Shown: positions 45,323-55,864, counted from the first letter of the stretch. The stretch: 64,000 nt of DNA from [Mycobacterium] nativiensis (GCF_020172685.1 NZ_CP083986.1:3236895-3300894), one strand, 5' to 3'. Notes: generated from the sequence alone by a model not told the origin. Numbers and translations are program-made.

Positions 45323-48300
45323 TCACGCCTGGCTGGAGACCAGTTCCTCACCGCGGATGCGCTGGGAGATCACCGCGGTGATCCCGTCGCCCTGCATGGT
45401 CACCCCGTAGAGGGCGTCGGCGACCTCCATCGTCGGCTTCTGGTGGGTGATGACGATCAGCTGCGAGCGCGCCCGCAGCATCTCGAACAACGCCAGCAGG
45501 CGGCGCAGGTTGGTGTCGTCGAGCGCGGCCTCGACCTCGTCCATGATGTAGAACGGCGACGGGCGGGCCCGGAAGATCGCGACCAGCATGGCGATCGCGG
45601 TCAGCGACTTCTCACCGCCGGACAGCAGCGACAGCCGCTTGACCTTCTTGCCCGGCGGACGGGCTTCGACGTCGACGCCGGTGGTCAGCATGTCACCGGG
45701 GTCGGTCAGCAGCAGCCGGCCCTCTCCGCCGGGGAACAGCGTCGCGAACACCTCGGTGAACTCGCGTTCCACATCGGCGTAGGCGTCGGTGAACACCTGC
45801 AGGATGCGTGCGTCGACCTCGGACACCACGTCGAGCAGGTCTTTGCGGGCCGCCTTGACGTCCTCGAGCTGGGTGGACAGGAAGTTGTATCGCTCTTCGA
45901 GCGCGGCGAACTCCTCCAGCGCCAGCGGGTTGACCCGGCCCAGTTCGGCCAGGTCACGTTCGGCGCGCTTGGCCCGCCGTTCCTGGGTGGCCCGGTCGAA
46001 CGGCATGGGGGCGGGCGCGGTGACCAGCTCTCCACGGTCGCGGGCCTGCTCGAACTCGGCGATCTCCAGCTCGGTGGGCGGCAGGGTGACATCGGGACCG
46101 TATTCGGCGATCAGGTCCGCCGAGCTCATTCCGAACTGTTCGAGCACCGTCTGCTCGAGTTGCTCGATGCGCATGGCGGCCTGGGCTTTGGCGACCTCGT
46201 CGCGGTGCAGTGACTCGGTGAGCGCGGTGATGCGGGTGCTCAGGGAGTTCACCTCGTCGCGCACAGCGGTCAAAGCGGCGGCCCGGTGCTGACGTTCTCC
46301 CGCCAGCGCGTCCCGGATCCGGGATGCCGCAGACACCACCAGCTGTAGGCGCCGGGCCAAGTCGCCGCCGGCCTCGGCCACCGCCGCCGCCGTGGTCGCG
46401 GCACGCGCACGCGCGGCCCGGGCCTGCTCGGCACGCACCCGTGCCTCCCGTTCGGCCGCAGCCGCCCGGCGCAGCGAATCCGCCTTCCCCCGAACGGCAT
46501 TGGCGCGTTCCTCGGCGGTACGCACCGCAAGACGGGCCTCCACCTCGACACTGCGGGCCGCCTCGGCGGCGGCAGCGATCTGCTGGCGGTCCACCGGCTG
46601 AACGGCTTCTCCCGGCTGATCCTCCTCGGCGTTGCGCAGCCGGGCCTCGAGCTCGCCGAGCTCGGTGACGGTCTGGGCCCGGCCGGTCTCCAGCTCTTCA
46701 CGCTCGCGCAACCGGCGGTGCCACTCGGTCTCGGCGGTGCGGGCCTCCTGCCCGAGCCGGCCCAACTGCTCGTGGGTGGCGGCGATGGCGGCATCGGACT
46801 CGTTGAGCGCGGCCAGCGCCTGCTCGGTGGCGTCCTGGCGGGCGGTCTGCTCGGTCAGCGCACCCGAGAGGGCCGCGCCGAGTTCGCCGGCCTGCGTCTC
46901 GGCGCGGGCCAGTTCGGTGCGGGCCTTGTCGATCTCGCTGTTGATCTCCAGGGTGGACGGCTTACGGTCCGAGCCGCCGCTGACCCACCCGGCGCCGACC
47001 AGGTCGCCGTCGACGGTCACCGCCCGTACACCCGGACGGGCGGCCACCAGGTCCAGCGCGGCGGACAGCTCGGCGACCACCACCACCGCCGACAGCATCG
47101 CCGTCATCGCGCCGCGCAACCGATCGGGCGCCTCGATCAGCTCCAGCGCCCACCGTGCTCCGTCGGGCAGCGCTTTGGCCTGTTCGGAGGTGTGTTCGGG
47201 GGTCGGCTGAACCGGCCAGTCGCCCAGCACGATCGCGGCCCGGCCCCCGTCGGCGCTCTTGAGCGCGTTCAGCGCCGAGCGGGCATCAGCGGCGCTCTCC
47301 GCGGCCAGCGCATCGGCGGCCGATCCGAGCACCGCGGCCAGCGCCGCCTCGTAACCCGACCGCACCTTGACCAGCTTGGCGATCGACCCGAACAGCCCGG
47401 AACCGCGGTGGTTCTGGGCCAGCCAGGCCGCACCGTCGCGTCGTTCCAGTCCCATCGACAGCGCATCGATACGGGCGCGCAGCGAGGCCACCTGACGTTC
47501 GGCGCCGCGCTCGCCGGCCTGCAGTTCGGCGACCCGCTGATCGGCCAGCCGCAGCGCCGCCACCGTCCGTTCGTGGTGCTCGTCCAGGCCGACCTCGCCC
47601 TGGTCCAGCTCCCCGACCCGGCCCTGCACCGTTTCGAATTCCGCCTGGGCGGCCTGGGCACGCGCCGCGGCCTCCTCGATGCGCGCCGAAAGCTGCCCCA
47701 CGTGGGCGTCGATCGACTCGACCCGCGCCCGAATCGTCTCCACCTGACCGGTCAGCCGGGCCAGTCCCTCGCGGCGGTCGGCCTCGGCGCGCACCGCCGC
47801 CAGGTGCGCCTTCTCCGCCTCGCTGCTGCGGCGCTCCCGTTCGGCCAACTCGGCGCGGGCGGCCTCCAGCCGGGTCCCTGCCTCGGTCAGTTCCGCCAGC
47901 AGCTGCTGCTCGGCGGCGGCCACCTGCTCGGCCTCGGCCTCCAACGCATCGGGGTCGACGCCGCCGGTGGTGATCGGCTCCTCGTCGAGGTGCTGGGCGC
48001 GTTCGCTGGCGATACGCACGGTGGCACTGACCCGCTCGGCCAGCGCCGACAGCGAGAACCAGGTCTGCTGGGCGGCTTCGGCGCGCTGCGTCAACGTGGC
48101 GACCGCGGACTCGTTGGCGGTCAGCTCGTCGGCGGCCACCGTCAGGCGCTCCGTGATCTGGTCGTGTTCGCGGCGCAGCGTCGCCTCGGCGTCGGTTGTT
48201 CCGGCGAACTCTGCCTGCCGGGTGACCAGGTCGTCGGCGGTCAGCCTCAGCCGGGCGTCGCGCAGGTCGGCCTGGATGGTGGCGGCGCGGCGCGCGACCT

Positions 48301-48928
48301 CGGCCTGGCGGCCCAGCGGTTTGAGCTGGCGGCGCAGCTCGGTGGTCAGATCGGTCAGGCGGGCCAGGTTGGCCGACATCCCGTCGAGCTTGCGGACCGC
48401 CTTTTCCTTGCGCTTGCGGTGCTTGAGCACACCGGCGGCCTCTTCGATGAATGCCCGCCGGTCTTCGGGCCGCGACTCCAAGATCTGAGCCAGCCGGCCC
48501 TGGCCGACGATGACATGCATCTCGCGGCCGATACCGGAGTCGCTGAGCAGCTCCTGGACGTCCATCAGCCGGCAGCTGGCGCCGTTGATCTCGTATTCAC
48601 TGGCCCCGTCGCGAAACATCCGCCGGGTGATCGACACCTCGGCGTACTCGATCGGCAGGGCGTTGTCGGAGTTGTCGATCGTGACGGTGACCTCGGCGCG
48701 GCCCAGCGGAGCGCGCGAGGAGGTGCCGGCGAAGATGACGTCTTCCATCTTGCCGCCGCGCAGCGTCTTGGCGCTGTGCTCCCCCATCACCCAGGCCAGT
48801 GCGTCGACCACGTTGGACTTACCGGAGCCGTTGGGCCCGACCACCGCGGTGATACCCGGTTCGAAGCGCAGAGTCGTGGGCGCAGCGAAGGACTTGAAGC
48901 CCTTCAACGTCAGACTCTTGAGGTGCAC
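45323..48928 (-). CDS. smc: Chromosome segregation ATPase SMC
   Basis: SMC organises and compacts the chromosome with ScpA/ScpB. The 1201-residue protein starts [20 protein letters not shown] and has Walker [17 protein letters not shown]. The two long coiled coils have high Ala/Glu/Arg content (about 170-480 and 680-1000). The hinge lies near 500-650 ([20 protein letters not shown] and [14 protein letters not shown]). The C-terminal head has the [14 protein letters not shown] signature and [17 protein letters not shown] 48928 matches the M. tuberculosis N-terminus; no strong ribosome binding site is visible. It follows acyP by 19 bp and precedes ftsY by 50 bp (Rv2922c). Confidence 0.96.
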   Translation of the reverse strand: MHLKSLTLKGFKSFAAPTTLRFEPGITAVVGPNGSGKSNVVDALAWVMGEHSAKTLRGGKMEDVIFAGTSSRAPLGRAEVTVTIDNSDNALPIEYAEVSITRRMFRDGASEYEINGASCRLMDVQELLSDSGIGREMHVIVGQGRLAQILESRPEDRRAFIEEAAGVLKHRKRKEKAVRKLDGMSANLARLTDLTTELRRQLKPLGRQAEVARRAATIQADLRDARLRLTADDLVTRQAEFAGTTDAEATLRREHDQITERLTVAADELTANESAVATLTQRAEAAQQTWFSLSALAERVSATVRIASERAQHLDEEPITTGGVDPDALEAEAEQVAAAEQQLLAELTEAGTRLEAARAELAERERRSSEAEKAHLAAVRAEADRREGLARLTGQVETIRARVESIDAHVGQLSARIEEAAARAQAAQAEFETVQGRVGELDQGEVGLDEHHERTVAALRLADQRVAELQAGERGAERQVASLRARIDALSMGLERRDGAAWLAQNHRGSGLFGSIAKLVKVRSGYEAALAAVLGSAADALAAESAADARSALNALKSADGGRAAIVLGDWPVQPTPEHTSEQAKALPDGARWALELIEAPDRLRGAMTAMLSAVVVVAELSAALDLVAARPGVRAVTVDGDLVGAGWVSGGSDRKPSTLEINSEIDKARTELARAETQAGELGAALSGALTEQTARQDATEQALAALNESDAAIAATHEQLGRLGQEARTAETEWHRRLREREELETGRAQTVTELGELEARLRNAEEDQPGEAVQPVDRQQIAAAAEAARSVEVEARLAVRTAEERANAVRGKADSLRRAAAAEREARVRAEQARAARARAATTAAAVAEAGGDLARRLQLVVSAASRIRDALAGERQHRAAALTAVRDEVNSLSTRITALTESLHRDEVAKAQAAMRIEQLEQTVLEQFGMSSADLIAEYGPDVTLPPTELEIAEFEQARDRGELVTAPAPMPFDRATQERRAKRAERDLAELGRVNPLALEEFAALEERYNFLSTQLEDVKAARKDLLDVVSEVDARILQVFTDAYADVEREFTEVFATLFPGGEGRLLLTDPGDMLTTGVDVEARPPGKKVKRLSLLSGGEKSLTAIAMLVAIFRARPSPFYIMDEVEAALDDTNLRRLLALFEMLRARSQLIVITHQKPTMEVADALYGVTMQGDGITAVISQRIRGEELVSSQA

Positions 48929-48947
48929 GGGGTGTGAGACTACCGGT

Positions 48948-49229
48948 CTAGCGTTCGGCGAATCCGTCGATCGGGTCCCCGGCGGCCGACCAATCGGCAA
49001 CGACGGTGTCCACCCGGCCCGGAGTGGTGCCACCCTGCAGCAGGTCCAGCAGGCGCTGACAGTCCTCCCGGGGCCCCTGCGCGACCACCTGCACCCGGCC
49101 GTCCGGGCGGTTGGCGGCGTACCCGGTCAACCCCAGTTCCAGGGCCCGCGACCGGGTCCACCACCGAAATCCAACGCCCTGGACACGCCCGTGCACCCAG
49201 GCGGTGAGCCGCACGTCAGGACCGGTCAC
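48948..49229 (-). CDS. acyP: Acylphosphatase
   Basis: Acylphosphatase hydrolyses carboxyl phosphates. The 93-residue protein contains the signature [13 protein letters not shown] (active Arg) and [20 protein letters not shown] (active Asn), within the typical length. The GTG start at 49229 overlaps the OsmC stop by four bases, giving translational coupling. It lies upstream of smc on the same strand, as in Rv2922A. Confidence 0.94.
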   Translation of the reverse strand: MTGPDVRLTAWVHGRVQGVGFRWWTRSRALELGLTGYAANRPDGRVQVVAQGPREDCQRLLDLLQGGTTPGRVDTVVADWSAAGDPIDGFAER

Positions 49230-49642
49230 GGCCCGTCGTTGTCCTTGATCTCGAAACGCACCTCGGTGCCGGCCTTGAGGGTGCGGCCCACCGTGCAGAC
49301 CTGGTCGACGGCGCGGTGCACGACGGTGCGCAGCCGGTCCCGGTCCGCTTCGTCGAGGCCGGACAGGTCCAGCTTCAGGACCTCCTCCAGCAGCGGATAA
49401 CGCTCCTGTTCCCGATCGGCGAGCCCGGACACCTCGATGGTGGCCTGGTAGTCGTCGCCGAGCCGGCGGGCCAACGTAGCGTCACTGGACAGGCCGCTGC
49501 AGGCCGCGAGAGCTATCTTCAGCAGCTCTCCGGGGGTGAAAACGCCGTCGACGTCCTCACTGCCGATCAGTACCTCCGCTCCCCGGGAACTGCGCCCGGT
49601 GTAGCGCCGGGTTCCGGTTCGCTCCACCCACAACTTCGTCAT
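49226..49642 (-). CDS. OsmC/Ohr family protein
   Basis: The 138-residue OsmC-like protein has two conserved cysteines, in [14 protein letters not shown] and [11 protein letters not shown], at the positions that reduce organic hydroperoxides in Ohr/OsmC enzymes. The N-terminal [19 protein letters not shown] and central [16 protein letters not shown] are typical. It starts at ATG 49642 and is coupled to acyP. It matches Rv2923c. In H37Rv fpg is the next upstream gene; here a 3.3-kb regulatory block intervenes. Confidence 0.92.
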   Translation of the reverse strand: MTKLWVERTGTRRYTGRSSRGAEVLIGSEDVDGVFTPGELLKIALAACSGLSSDATLARRLGDDYQATIEVSGLADREQERYPLLEEVLKLDLSGLDEADRDRLRTVVHRAVDQVCTVGRTLKAGTEVRFEIKDNDGP

Positions 49643-49694
49643 GGGGACATTTTTACCGCGAGTCCGCCGTCGCCGTACGGCGACGGGTTCGGGT

Positions 49695-50081
49695 TCAGAT
49701 CGCCGCGGCGCTCTTTCTGCCGTAGTGGCGTTCCATCATTGCCGTGTCTCCGTACACCTGTACCCGTACCGTCTTGCCGTTGCGGATCGTGTACACCTCG
49801 GCGCTCTGAGCACTTTCGCCGCCGACAGACGCCTCACTGAGCGCAACGACCCTGTCGCCGTCGGCCAGGAAACTGTGCGGGGTGATGGTCGGCGACTTCT
49901 CGCCCAACCGCATCAGAAACATGCCGAGTTCGGCTTTGCCGCGGTAGGTTCCACTGACCCCGCTGTCGCCCGGCTGAATCCACTCGATGTCCTCGTCGAA
50001 GAGCGCCATCAGGGTCGCGGTGTCGCCGGAGGCGAACGCCCGATAACCGTTGCGGACCAGCTCGATGTTCTGCTGAGACAT
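49695..50081 (-). CDS. NTF2-like (SnoaL) protein
   Basis: The 128-residue protein starts MSQQNIELVRNGYRAFASGD, the usual opening of SnoaL-like NTF2 proteins, and continues LMALFDEDIEWIQPGDSGVSGTYRGKAELGMFL. Most members bind or isomerise small molecules; the ligand is unknown. ATG 50081 is chosen because AAAGGA lies seven bases upstream. It is divergent from a LuxR regulator; a perfect 22-bp palindrome lies between them, 73 bases upstream of this start. Confidence 0.85.
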   Translation of the reverse strand: MSQQNIELVRNGYRAFASGDTATLMALFDEDIEWIQPGDSGVSGTYRGKAELGMFLMRLGEKSPTITPHSFLADGDRVVALSEASVGGESAQSAEVYTIRNGKTVRVQVYGDTAMMERHYGRKSAAAI

Positions 50082-50337
50082 TTCGGTTCCTTTCATGGCT
50101 GTTTCGTTGTTCCCGACCGGCTTTCGACTGCCACAACCGGTACATCCCTGGGCGGTGGTTGCGATCGCAACCACCTGCAAGCACATCCCAAGGCAAACAC
50201 CGTGACCGCAGAATTGCCTCATCCCAATGGATGAGATCCGAGTACACTAATCCGGCAAGAAGACAGCGGTCTTCCCAGCGCATCGCAGTCGGGAGCATGT
50301 CGGATGTGCAGGCCTATCAGTGAATTCAGGACCGGCG
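50082..50337. promoter_or_regulatory. Divergent promoter region with a perfect 22-bp palindrome
   Basis: This 256-bp region separates the NTF2-like gene from the LuxR gene. Positions 50154-50175 form a perfect palindrome: GGTGGTTGCGA followed by its exact complement, centred on GCGATCGC. Its length and perfect symmetry suggest an operator for a dimeric regulator, probably the adjacent LuxR protein. It has no loop, so a terminator is unlikely. The rest, AT-richer near 50220-50310, probably holds the LuxR promoter. Confidence 0.6.
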
Positions 50338-51438
50338 ATGAGTGCGGTCGATGAATTCTCACAATTGATCTCCGGTATTTATTCGGCCGTTTTGGCTCCG
50401 GAGCAATGGAATTCCTGCATGGCCGCGATCGGCCGTGCATTCGACTCGGGCGCCGCACTGGTGGTCAACGACGGCACGACCCGCGTCCTCGAGCCCTCAG
50501 CCATTCCCGCCGACGCTGCCGCGACCTACGCAGCCCACTACTCCCGGCTCGACCATGTGCTCGCGGCGGTCGAAGCCGGGCCGGTGGGCGCGGTGCGTTG
50601 TGGAGCCGAGTTGATGTGGCCCTTCCAACAGTCCGAGTTCGTCGCGGACTGGGCACACCCCAACGGTTTCGACGACGGAATGTTCATCCGCCTCACCGCC
50701 TCGCCGGTGGTCACGAGCCTGGCCTTGGCGTCGCCCAAGCAGTCCGACCGGTTCGACACCGCCGAGCATGTCGCCCTGGCGCTCCGCCTGCGCCCCCACC
50801 TGCAACTGGCACTGCGTATGCAAGAACGCCTTGAAGACCTCGCTCATCGCAGTGCTGATCTTGAGGAATCCAGTGAGTCGGTCAGCCACGGAATCGTTAT
50901 CGTCGAAAGGCGCCGGCCGGTGTATACCAACGGTGCCGCCGAGCGAATTCTCCGCGCAGGTGACGGTTTACGGATCGCCAACGGCAACATCGAAGCCGAG
51001 GACGTCTACGCGGACACGCAATTGGGGTGCAACATCGCTCGGGCGTCCAGTCTGGACAGTCGCGACATCTGGGGCGGGTCGTTCCTGTGTGCGCGGCCGT
51101 CGGGTCGGCGTTCCTACATCGTTCAGGTATTGCCGATCGAGCCGAATCCCGTTGCGGCACCGCGGGCCGGACGAGTGCTCGTCGTCATCGTCGACCCCGA
51201 GCAACAGTCCGAACCTCCCCTCACGCTGCTGCGGCGCCTCTACGGTCTGACGAAGGGCGAAGCGCAGGTCGCCCTGTTGGTGATGCGCGGCGAGGGCTTG
51301 CGGCCCATCGCCGAGGAGTTGTCGGTGTCGCTGAGCACCGTGAAGACCCACCTCCGGCATGTGTTCGACAAGACCGGCGTCCATCGCCAAGCCGAACTCG
51401 TTCGCCTGCTGGCCATGCTCGACCCCTTATACCGCTGA
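50338..51438 (+). CDS. LuxR-type helix-turn-helix regulator
   Basis: The 366-residue protein ends in a LuxR/GerE helix-turn-helix (about 300-360): LYGLTKGEAQVALLVMRGE then IAEELSVSLSTVKTHLRHVF, with the typical TVKTHL recognition helix and DKTGVHRQAEL. The N-terminal 280 residues have no REC or autoinducer domain I can name; GIVIVERRRPVYTNGAAERIL looks PAS-like. ATG 50338 is preferred to GTG 50320 because AGGA lies six bases upstream. It may regulate the divergent NTF2-like gene and the downstream DJ-1 gene, which starts 31 bp after its stop. Confidence 0.88.
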   Translation: MSAVDEFSQLISGIYSAVLAPEQWNSCMAAIGRAFDSGAALVVNDGTTRVLEPSAIPADAAATYAAHYSRLDHVLAAVEAGPVGAVRCGAELMWPFQQSEFVADWAHPNGFDDGMFIRLTASPVVTSLALASPKQSDRFDTAEHVALALRLRPHLQLALRMQERLEDLAHRSADLEESSESVSHGIVIVERRRPVYTNGAAERILRAGDGLRIANGNIEAEDVYADTQLGCNIARASSLDSRDIWGGSFLCARPSGRRSYIVQVLPIEPNPVAAPRAGRVLVVIVDPEQQSEPPLTLLRRLYGLTKGEAQVALLVMRGEGLRPIAEELSVSLSTVKTHLRHVFDKTGVHRQAELVRLLAMLDPLYR

Positions 51439-51469
51439 GGTGGAGCACCATTCGAGGTCCTCTGAAAGG

Positions 51470-52105
51470 ATGCCCGTGCAGGTCGCCATTCCGCTGTTTC
51501 CCCGATTCACCGCGCTCGATGCGATCGGCCCCTACGAGGTCTTGCAGCGAATCCCAGATGTCGACGTGGTTTTCGTCGGCGACCGGTGCGGCGAGGTGCG
51601 CAGCGACAGCGGGATGCTCGGGATGATCTGCGACGCGCCGTTCGACGAGGTCCCCCACCCGGATGTGGTCGTGGTTCCCGGCGGTATCGGAACCCGGGTG
51701 TTGCTCGACGACGATCGGATCCTGAGCTGGCTGCGAAACGCTCACAGTCGCACCGCGTTCACCACATCGGTGTGCACCGGGTCGTTGCTGCTGGCCGCCG
51801 CCGGGTTGCTGGACGGGCTGACCGCGGCCACCCATTGGGGCGCCGGCGAACTGCTGGAGCATCTGGGTGCGCACTACGTGGGGCAACGTGTGGTCGAGCA
51901 CCTGCCGCAACGGATCGTCACCTCGGCGGGGGTGTCCAGCGGCATCGACATGGCACTACGGCTGGTCGAGCTGCTGGTCGACGCCGAAACGGCCCAGGCC
52001 GTGCAGTTGATGATCGAGTACGACCCGCGCCCGCCGTTCGACAGCGGGTCGCTCGCCAAGGCCGACGAGGGCGTCCGCGAACGGGCCGGGCAGCTACGGC
52101 GCTGA
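51470..52105 (+). CDS. DJ-1/PfpI family protein, isonitrile hydratase-like
   Basis: The 211-residue DJ-1/PfpI protein shows the nucleophile elbow SVCTGSLLLAAAGLLDGLTAA with the active Cys, and TAATHWGAGELL following it. The opening is VAIPLFPRFTALDAIGPYEVL. The combination CTGSLLL...ATHW is typical of isonitrile (cyclohexyl isocyanide) hydratases and of the ligand domains of GlxA-type regulators; no DNA-binding part is present. ATG 51470 has AAAGGA just before it. It is probably co-transcribed with the LuxR gene. Confidence 0.88.
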   Translation: MPVQVAIPLFPRFTALDAIGPYEVLQRIPDVDVVFVGDRCGEVRSDSGMLGMICDAPFDEVPHPDVVVVPGGIGTRVLLDDDRILSWLRNAHSRTAFTTSVCTGSLLLAAAGLLDGLTAATHWGAGELLEHLGAHYVGQRVVEHLPQRIVTSAGVSSGIDMALRLVELLVDAETAQAVQLMIEYDPRPPFDSGSLAKADEGVRERAGQLRR

Positions 52106-52127
52106 CCCGCGGGCATACTTGCCTTTC

Positions 52128-52904
52128 ATGGCCACCGTCGTCGCGTTCCACGCCCACCCGGACGACGAGGCGGTCCTGACCGGGGGAACCCTGGCACGCG
52201 CGGCCGCCGACGGGCATCGGGTGGTAGTGGTGGTCGCGACCGACGGGCGTGTCAGCAACGACGACGCCGATGTCAGGCTCGACGAATTACGCTCCAGCGC
52301 ACGGATTCTCGGCGTGCACCGCGTCGAATGCCTGGGCTACGCCGACAGCGGTTTCGGGACGGAGTTCTATCCCGACCCGCCCGGCCGGGTCCGGTTCGCC
52401 CGCGCGGACGTCGAGGACGCGGCGCAACGGCTGGCCGCCATCCTGCGGGATGAGGACGCCGATCTGCTGTTGAGCTACCAGGCCAACGGCGGCTACGGCC
52501 ACCGGGATCACGTGCAGGTCCATCACGTCGGTAAGCGGGCCGCCGAGCTGGCGGACACACGGCGGGTGCTGGAGGCGACGATGCCGCGGGAGCTGCTCAC
52601 CCGGATCGGGAACGTGGCCCGGCTGTTGCGGTTGCCGGCGCCCTACGGCCGCGACGTGGTGCGCACCGCGTACGCGCCGGCGTCGGAGATCACGCACCGG
52701 ATCAACGTCTTTCGGTTCGCCCGGCAGAAGCGCGACGCGTTCGCCGCACATCGTTCGCAGATCGGTAACAACCGGGCGGCGGCCATGCTGTTCGACGCGT
52801 TGCTGCGGATGCCTCCGCAGGCGGCGGGCCTGTTGTTCGGCCGGGAGTGGTTCGTCGATCCAACTCTGCCGGCGGGGCGGGTGTACCGCGACATCTTCGA
52901 GTGA
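52128..52904 (+). CDS. PIG-L family zinc deacetylase
   Basis: The 258-residue protein shows the zinc motif AHPDDE near the N-terminus (ATVVAFHAHPDDEAVLTGGTL) and the third zinc ligand in YGHRDHVQVH. These residues define PIG-L/LmbE N-deacetylases that act on GlcNAc-type substrates, including MshB and Mca in mycothiol metabolism. It is not clearly either of these, so the substrate is open. ATG 52128 is chosen; a TTG at 52119 is possible. It ends 40 bp from the convergent fpg; a short GAGCCG/CGGCTC inverted repeat spans the gap. Confidence 0.88.
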   Translation: MATVVAFHAHPDDEAVLTGGTLARAAADGHRVVVVVATDGRVSNDDADVRLDELRSSARILGVHRVECLGYADSGFGTEFYPDPPGRVRFARADVEDAAQRLAAILRDEDADLLLSYQANGGYGHRDHVQVHHVGKRAAELADTRRVLEATMPRELLTRIGNVARLLRLPAPYGRDVVRTAYAPASEITHRINVFRFARQKRDAFAAHRSQIGNNRAAAMLFDALLRMPPQAAGLLFGREWFVDPTLPAGRVYRDIFE

Positions 52905-52944
52905 AGTGCGGCGAGCGTGCAACAGAGCCGAGCCCGGTTACGGC

Positions 52945-53781
52945 TCAGCGCTGGCATTTCGGGCAGTAGTACGACGAGCGGTTCATGAACTTCGCCCGCC
53001 GTATCGTGGTGCCGCAGCGCCGGCATGGTTCGTCTTCGCGGCCGTAGGCGTCCAGTGACCGGCTGAAGTAGCCGGACTCGCCGTTGACGTTGACATACAG
53101 CGAGTCGAACGAGGTGCCGCCGGCCGCCAGCGCGTCGGCCATCACCGCCGCGGCAGCCTCCAGCAGCGCGCGCAGGCGCGGCCGGGACAACGTGTCGGCC
53201 ATCCGGGTGCCGCGGATCCCGGCTCGCCACAGCGCCTCGTCGGCGTAGATGTTGCCGATTCCGGACACCACGGTCTGATCAAGCAGCTGCCTTTTGATCT
53301 CGGAGTGCTTGCGCCGCAACACGTTCACCACCGACTCGGGATCGAAGCGCGGGTCCAGCGGGTCGCGGGCCAGATGCGCCACGGGCACCGGCAGCACGCT
53401 GTCATCCACGGTGACCAGCTCGGTGAGCTGCCAGCCGCCGAACGTCCGCTGGTCGACGAAGCTGACCTTCGTACCGTCGTCGAGCACCGCGGCGATCCGC
53501 AGGTGCCTGCTGTCCGGCAGCTCCCCCAGCAGCATCTGCCCGCTCATGCCCAGGTGCACCACCAGGGCCTCGTCGGTACTCAGCAGCAGCCACAGGTACT
53601 TGCCGCGCCGGTCGGTGCCGGCGATCTCCGCACCCAGCAGGCGGCTGGCCAGGTCGGCGGGGCCGGCCTCGTGCCGGCGCACCGCGCGCGGGTGGTGAAC
53701 CCGCACGCCGGTGATCGTGTGCCCCACCAGGTGGGTGTCCAGGCCGCGGCGCACCACCTCGACCTCGGGAAGTTCCGGCAT
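52945..53781 (-). CDS. fpg: Formamidopyrimidine-DNA glycosylase (Fpg/MutM)
   Basis: Fpg removes 8-oxoguanine and formamidopyrimidines by base excision with AP-lyase activity. The 278-residue protein begins [18 protein letters not shown] (catalytic Pro and Glu). It has the Lys of DRRGKYLW, a helix-two-turn-helix ([12 protein letters not shown]) and an intact C-terminal zinc finger (CRRCG...CPKC). It follows rnc by five bases on the same strand and matches Rv2924c (mutM1). Confidence 0.97.
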   Translation of the reverse strand: MPELPEVEVVRRGLDTHLVGHTITGVRVHHPRAVRRHEAGPADLASRLLGAEIAGTDRRGKYLWLLLSTDEALVVHLGMSGQMLLGELPDSRHLRIAAVLDDGTKVSFVDQRTFGGWQLTELVTVDDSVLPVPVAHLARDPLDPRFDPESVVNVLRRKHSEIKRQLLDQTVVSGIGNIYADEALWRAGIRGTRMADTLSRPRLRALLEAAAAVMADALAAGGTSFDSLYVNVNGESGYFSRSLDAYGREDEPCRRCGTTIRRAKFMNRSSYYCPKCQR

Positions 53782-53786
53782 CCGCG

Positions 53787-54497
53787 CTACCCGGGTGAGC
53801 CGGGGTCCAGCGCGTCCAGCGCCTTCCAGGCCGCTGCCGCCGCCTTCTGCTCGGCTTCCTTCTTGGACCGGCCGACCCCGGAACCGTATTCGGTGTCCGA
53901 CACGACGACGGTCGCGGTGAATTCCCGGTCGTGGTCGGGTCCGGTAGAGCTGACCTGGTAGGACGGCACCCCGATGCCGCGGGCGGCGGTCAGCTCCTGC
54001 AGGCTGGTCTTCCAGTCCAGGCCGGCCCCCAGCGTGGCGGCGGTGTCGAGCAGTGGGCCGAACAGCCTCAGGATCACCGTCCGAGCGGTGTCGATGCCGT
54101 GCTGCAGGTACACCGCGCCCAGCAGCGACTCCATGCTGTCGGCCAGGATGCTGGACTTGTCGCCACCTCCGGTGTTGACCTCGCCGCGGCCGAGCAGAAG
54201 GTGGGCACCCAGGCCGTCTTCGGTCAGCCCACGGGCCACATCGGCCAGGGCAGAGGTGTTGACCACGCTGGAACGCAGTTTGGCCAGGTCGCCCTCGGGC
54301 CGATCCGGGTGGCGGTGAAACAGCTCATCGGTGATCGTCAGGCCGAGCACGGCGTCGCCGAGGAACTCCAGCCGTTCATTGGTGGGCAGGCCGCCGTTTT
54401 CGTAGGCGTAGCTGCGGTGGGTGACCGCCAGCGTGAGCAGTTCGTCGGTCAGATCCACGCCCAATGCCTCGAGCACGGCGTGCCGGGGACGGGTCAT
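53787..54497 (-). CDS. rnc: Ribonuclease III
   Basis: RNase III processes double-stranded rRNA precursors and structured mRNAs. The 236-residue protein has the catalytic signature [14 protein letters not shown] near 41-54 and the later acidic residues in [15 protein letters not shown] dsRNA-binding domain occupies about 165-236, ending [22 protein letters not shown] 54497 overlaps the DUF177 TGA (ATGA). It matches Rv2925c and is followed five bases later by fpg. Confidence 0.96.
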   Translation of the reverse strand: MTRPRHAVLEALGVDLTDELLTLAVTHRSYAYENGGLPTNERLEFLGDAVLGLTITDELFHRHPDRPEGDLAKLRSSVVNTSALADVARGLTEDGLGAHLLLGRGEVNTGGGDKSSILADSMESLLGAVYLQHGIDTARTVILRLFGPLLDTAATLGAGLDWKTSLQELTAARGIGVPSYQVSSTGPDHDREFTATVVVSDTEYGSGVGRSKKEAEQKAAAAAWKALDALDPGSPG

Positions 54498-55087
54498 CCG
54501 TCGCCGTCGTCGCTCGACTCGGAGCCCTGCGGCCCGACCATCCCGGCGAGCTTGGCCCAGCGCGGGTCGATCTTGTCGTGATGATGCCCCGGCTCGGCGC
54601 CGGCCAGCGGCACTCCGCAGTCCGGGCACAGCCCCGGGCAGTCGGGTTCGCACAACGGGGACAGCGGCAGGGCCAGGCCGACCGCGTCGACGATCGCCTG
54701 CTCCAGGTCCACGGCGTCGTCGGTGACACGACCGACTTCGTCGTCATCGGTGGTGGCGTCGGTGGCGCTGTCGGGGTAGGCGAACAGCTCGGTCAGCTCG
54801 ATCTCGATGTCGCCGGTGAGCGGCTGCAGGCACCGCACACATTCACCCGCGGTGGGTGCCGACACCACACCGCTGACCAACACACCTTCGGAGACCGACT
54901 CCACCCGCAGATCCAGATCCACCGCAGCATGCGGGGGAATCGCCACCAGGTCCAGGCCGATCGAGGCCGGGCTCGATCGCTGCTCCCGCAGCGACATCAT
55001 CGAGCCGGGGCGCCGGCCCAGTCGGGCGACGTTGACCACGAACGGCGAAGACGGGTGCCGCTTTCCTGCCTCCGGGTGTTTCGCCAT
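54494..55087 (-). CDS. DUF177/YceD family protein
   Basis: The 197-residue protein is the actinobacterial YceD/DUF177 protein (Rv2926c-like). It has the cysteine pairs CVRC near 78 and the C-terminal cluster [13 protein letters not shown], suggesting a metal site. In many bacteria yceD precedes rpmF, but rpmF is not next to it here, as in other mycobacteria. It has been linked to 23S rRNA maturation in E. coli. Start ATG 55087. It is coupled to rnc by ATGA and follows sepIVA by 39 bp. Confidence 0.92.
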   Translation of the reverse strand: MAKHPEAGKRHPSSPFVVNVARLGRRPGSMMSLREQRSSPASIGLDLVAIPPHAAVDLDLRVESVSEGVLVSGVVSAPTAGECVRCLQPLTGDIEIELTELFAYPDSATDATTDDDEVGRVTDDAVDLEQAIVDAVGLALPLSPLCEPDCPGLCPDCGVPLAGAEPGHHHDKIDPRWAKLAGMVGPQGSESSDDGDG

Positions 55088-55126
55088 GCCGCGATTCTAC
55101 GCAGCAGCCGATACCGCGTTCGCCGG

Positions 55127-55864
55127 TCAGCGAGTCGCGTAGTCGTGCATCCCGGCGGCGGTACGCAGTTGGTGACGCCCGCGGTTGATCGACCGCAGCG
55201 TGCCGTTGAGGAAGTCCTCGAACTCGGCCAGCTTGGCGTCGACGTAGATGTCGCATTCGCCGCGCATCCGGTCGGACTCGGCGTGCGCCGAGTCGATGAG
55301 CCGAGTGGCTTCGGCACGCGCCGAGACCACCACCTCGTTCTGCGAAACCAGTCGCTGCTGCTCCTTGATGCCCTCTTGCACGGCCTTCTCGTAGGCGGCG
55401 TTGCCGTTCTCGACCAACCGGTCGCATTCGGCCTGGGCGCGGGTGGTGGCGGTCTCGAACTCGCGCTTGGCGGTCGAGGTCAACCGGGCGGCCTCCTCGC
55501 GGGCTTCGGTGACCATCCGCTCGCTGTGCCCGCGCGCCTCGGCCACCATCCGGTCGGCCTGGCCCTTGGCGTCGGCCAGCAGCCGGTCCGCCTCGGCCCG
55601 GGCATGGCTGACCATCGAGCCGGATTCGGCAGTGGCGGAACTGACCATCGAGTCCGCGTGCTCCTTGGCCTCGTTCAGCACTGAGTCGCGGGCGTCGAGC
55701 ACATCCTGGGCATCGTCCAGCTCGCCGGGGATGGCATCCCGGATGTCGTCGATCAGTTCGAGAACGTCGCCGCGGGGCACCACGCAGCCGGCCGTCATCG
55801 GCACACCACGCGCTTCTTCGACAATGGAGCCCAGTTCGTCAAGGGCTTCAAACACTCGGTACAC
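55127..55864 (-). CDS. sepIVA: SepIVA, DivIVA-domain septation protein
   Basis: The 245-residue protein is a DivIVA-like coiled-coil protein matching Rv2927c (SepIVA), required for septation and linked to envelope growth in mycobacteria. Residues about 1-20 (MYRVFEALDELGSIVEEARG) form the N-terminal segment. From 45 to 225 there is a near-continuous coiled coil with Ala/Glu/Arg/Asp heptads and repeats such as EADRLLADAKGQADRMVAEA. GTG 55864 is the start. It is divergent from purU across 142 bp; in H37Rv this junction holds the start of the PDIM/PGL locus. Confidence 0.92.
   Translation of the reverse strand: MYRVFEALDELGSIVEEARGVPMTAGCVVPRGDVLELIDDIRDAIPGELDDAQDVLDARDSVLNEAKEHADSMVSSATAESGSMVSHARAEADRLLADAKGQADRMVAEARGHSERMVTEAREEAARLTSTAKREFETATTRAQAECDRLVENGNAAYEKAVQEGIKEQQRLVSQNEVVVSARAEATRLIDSAHAESDRMRGECDIYVDAKLAEFEDFLNGTLRSINRGRHQLRTAAGMHDYATR

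Noticed and set aside
46718..48937. 739-codon plus-strand open frame opposite smc
   Set aside because: Antisense of an intact SMC ATPase; Gly/Gln/His-rich with no recognisable motif.
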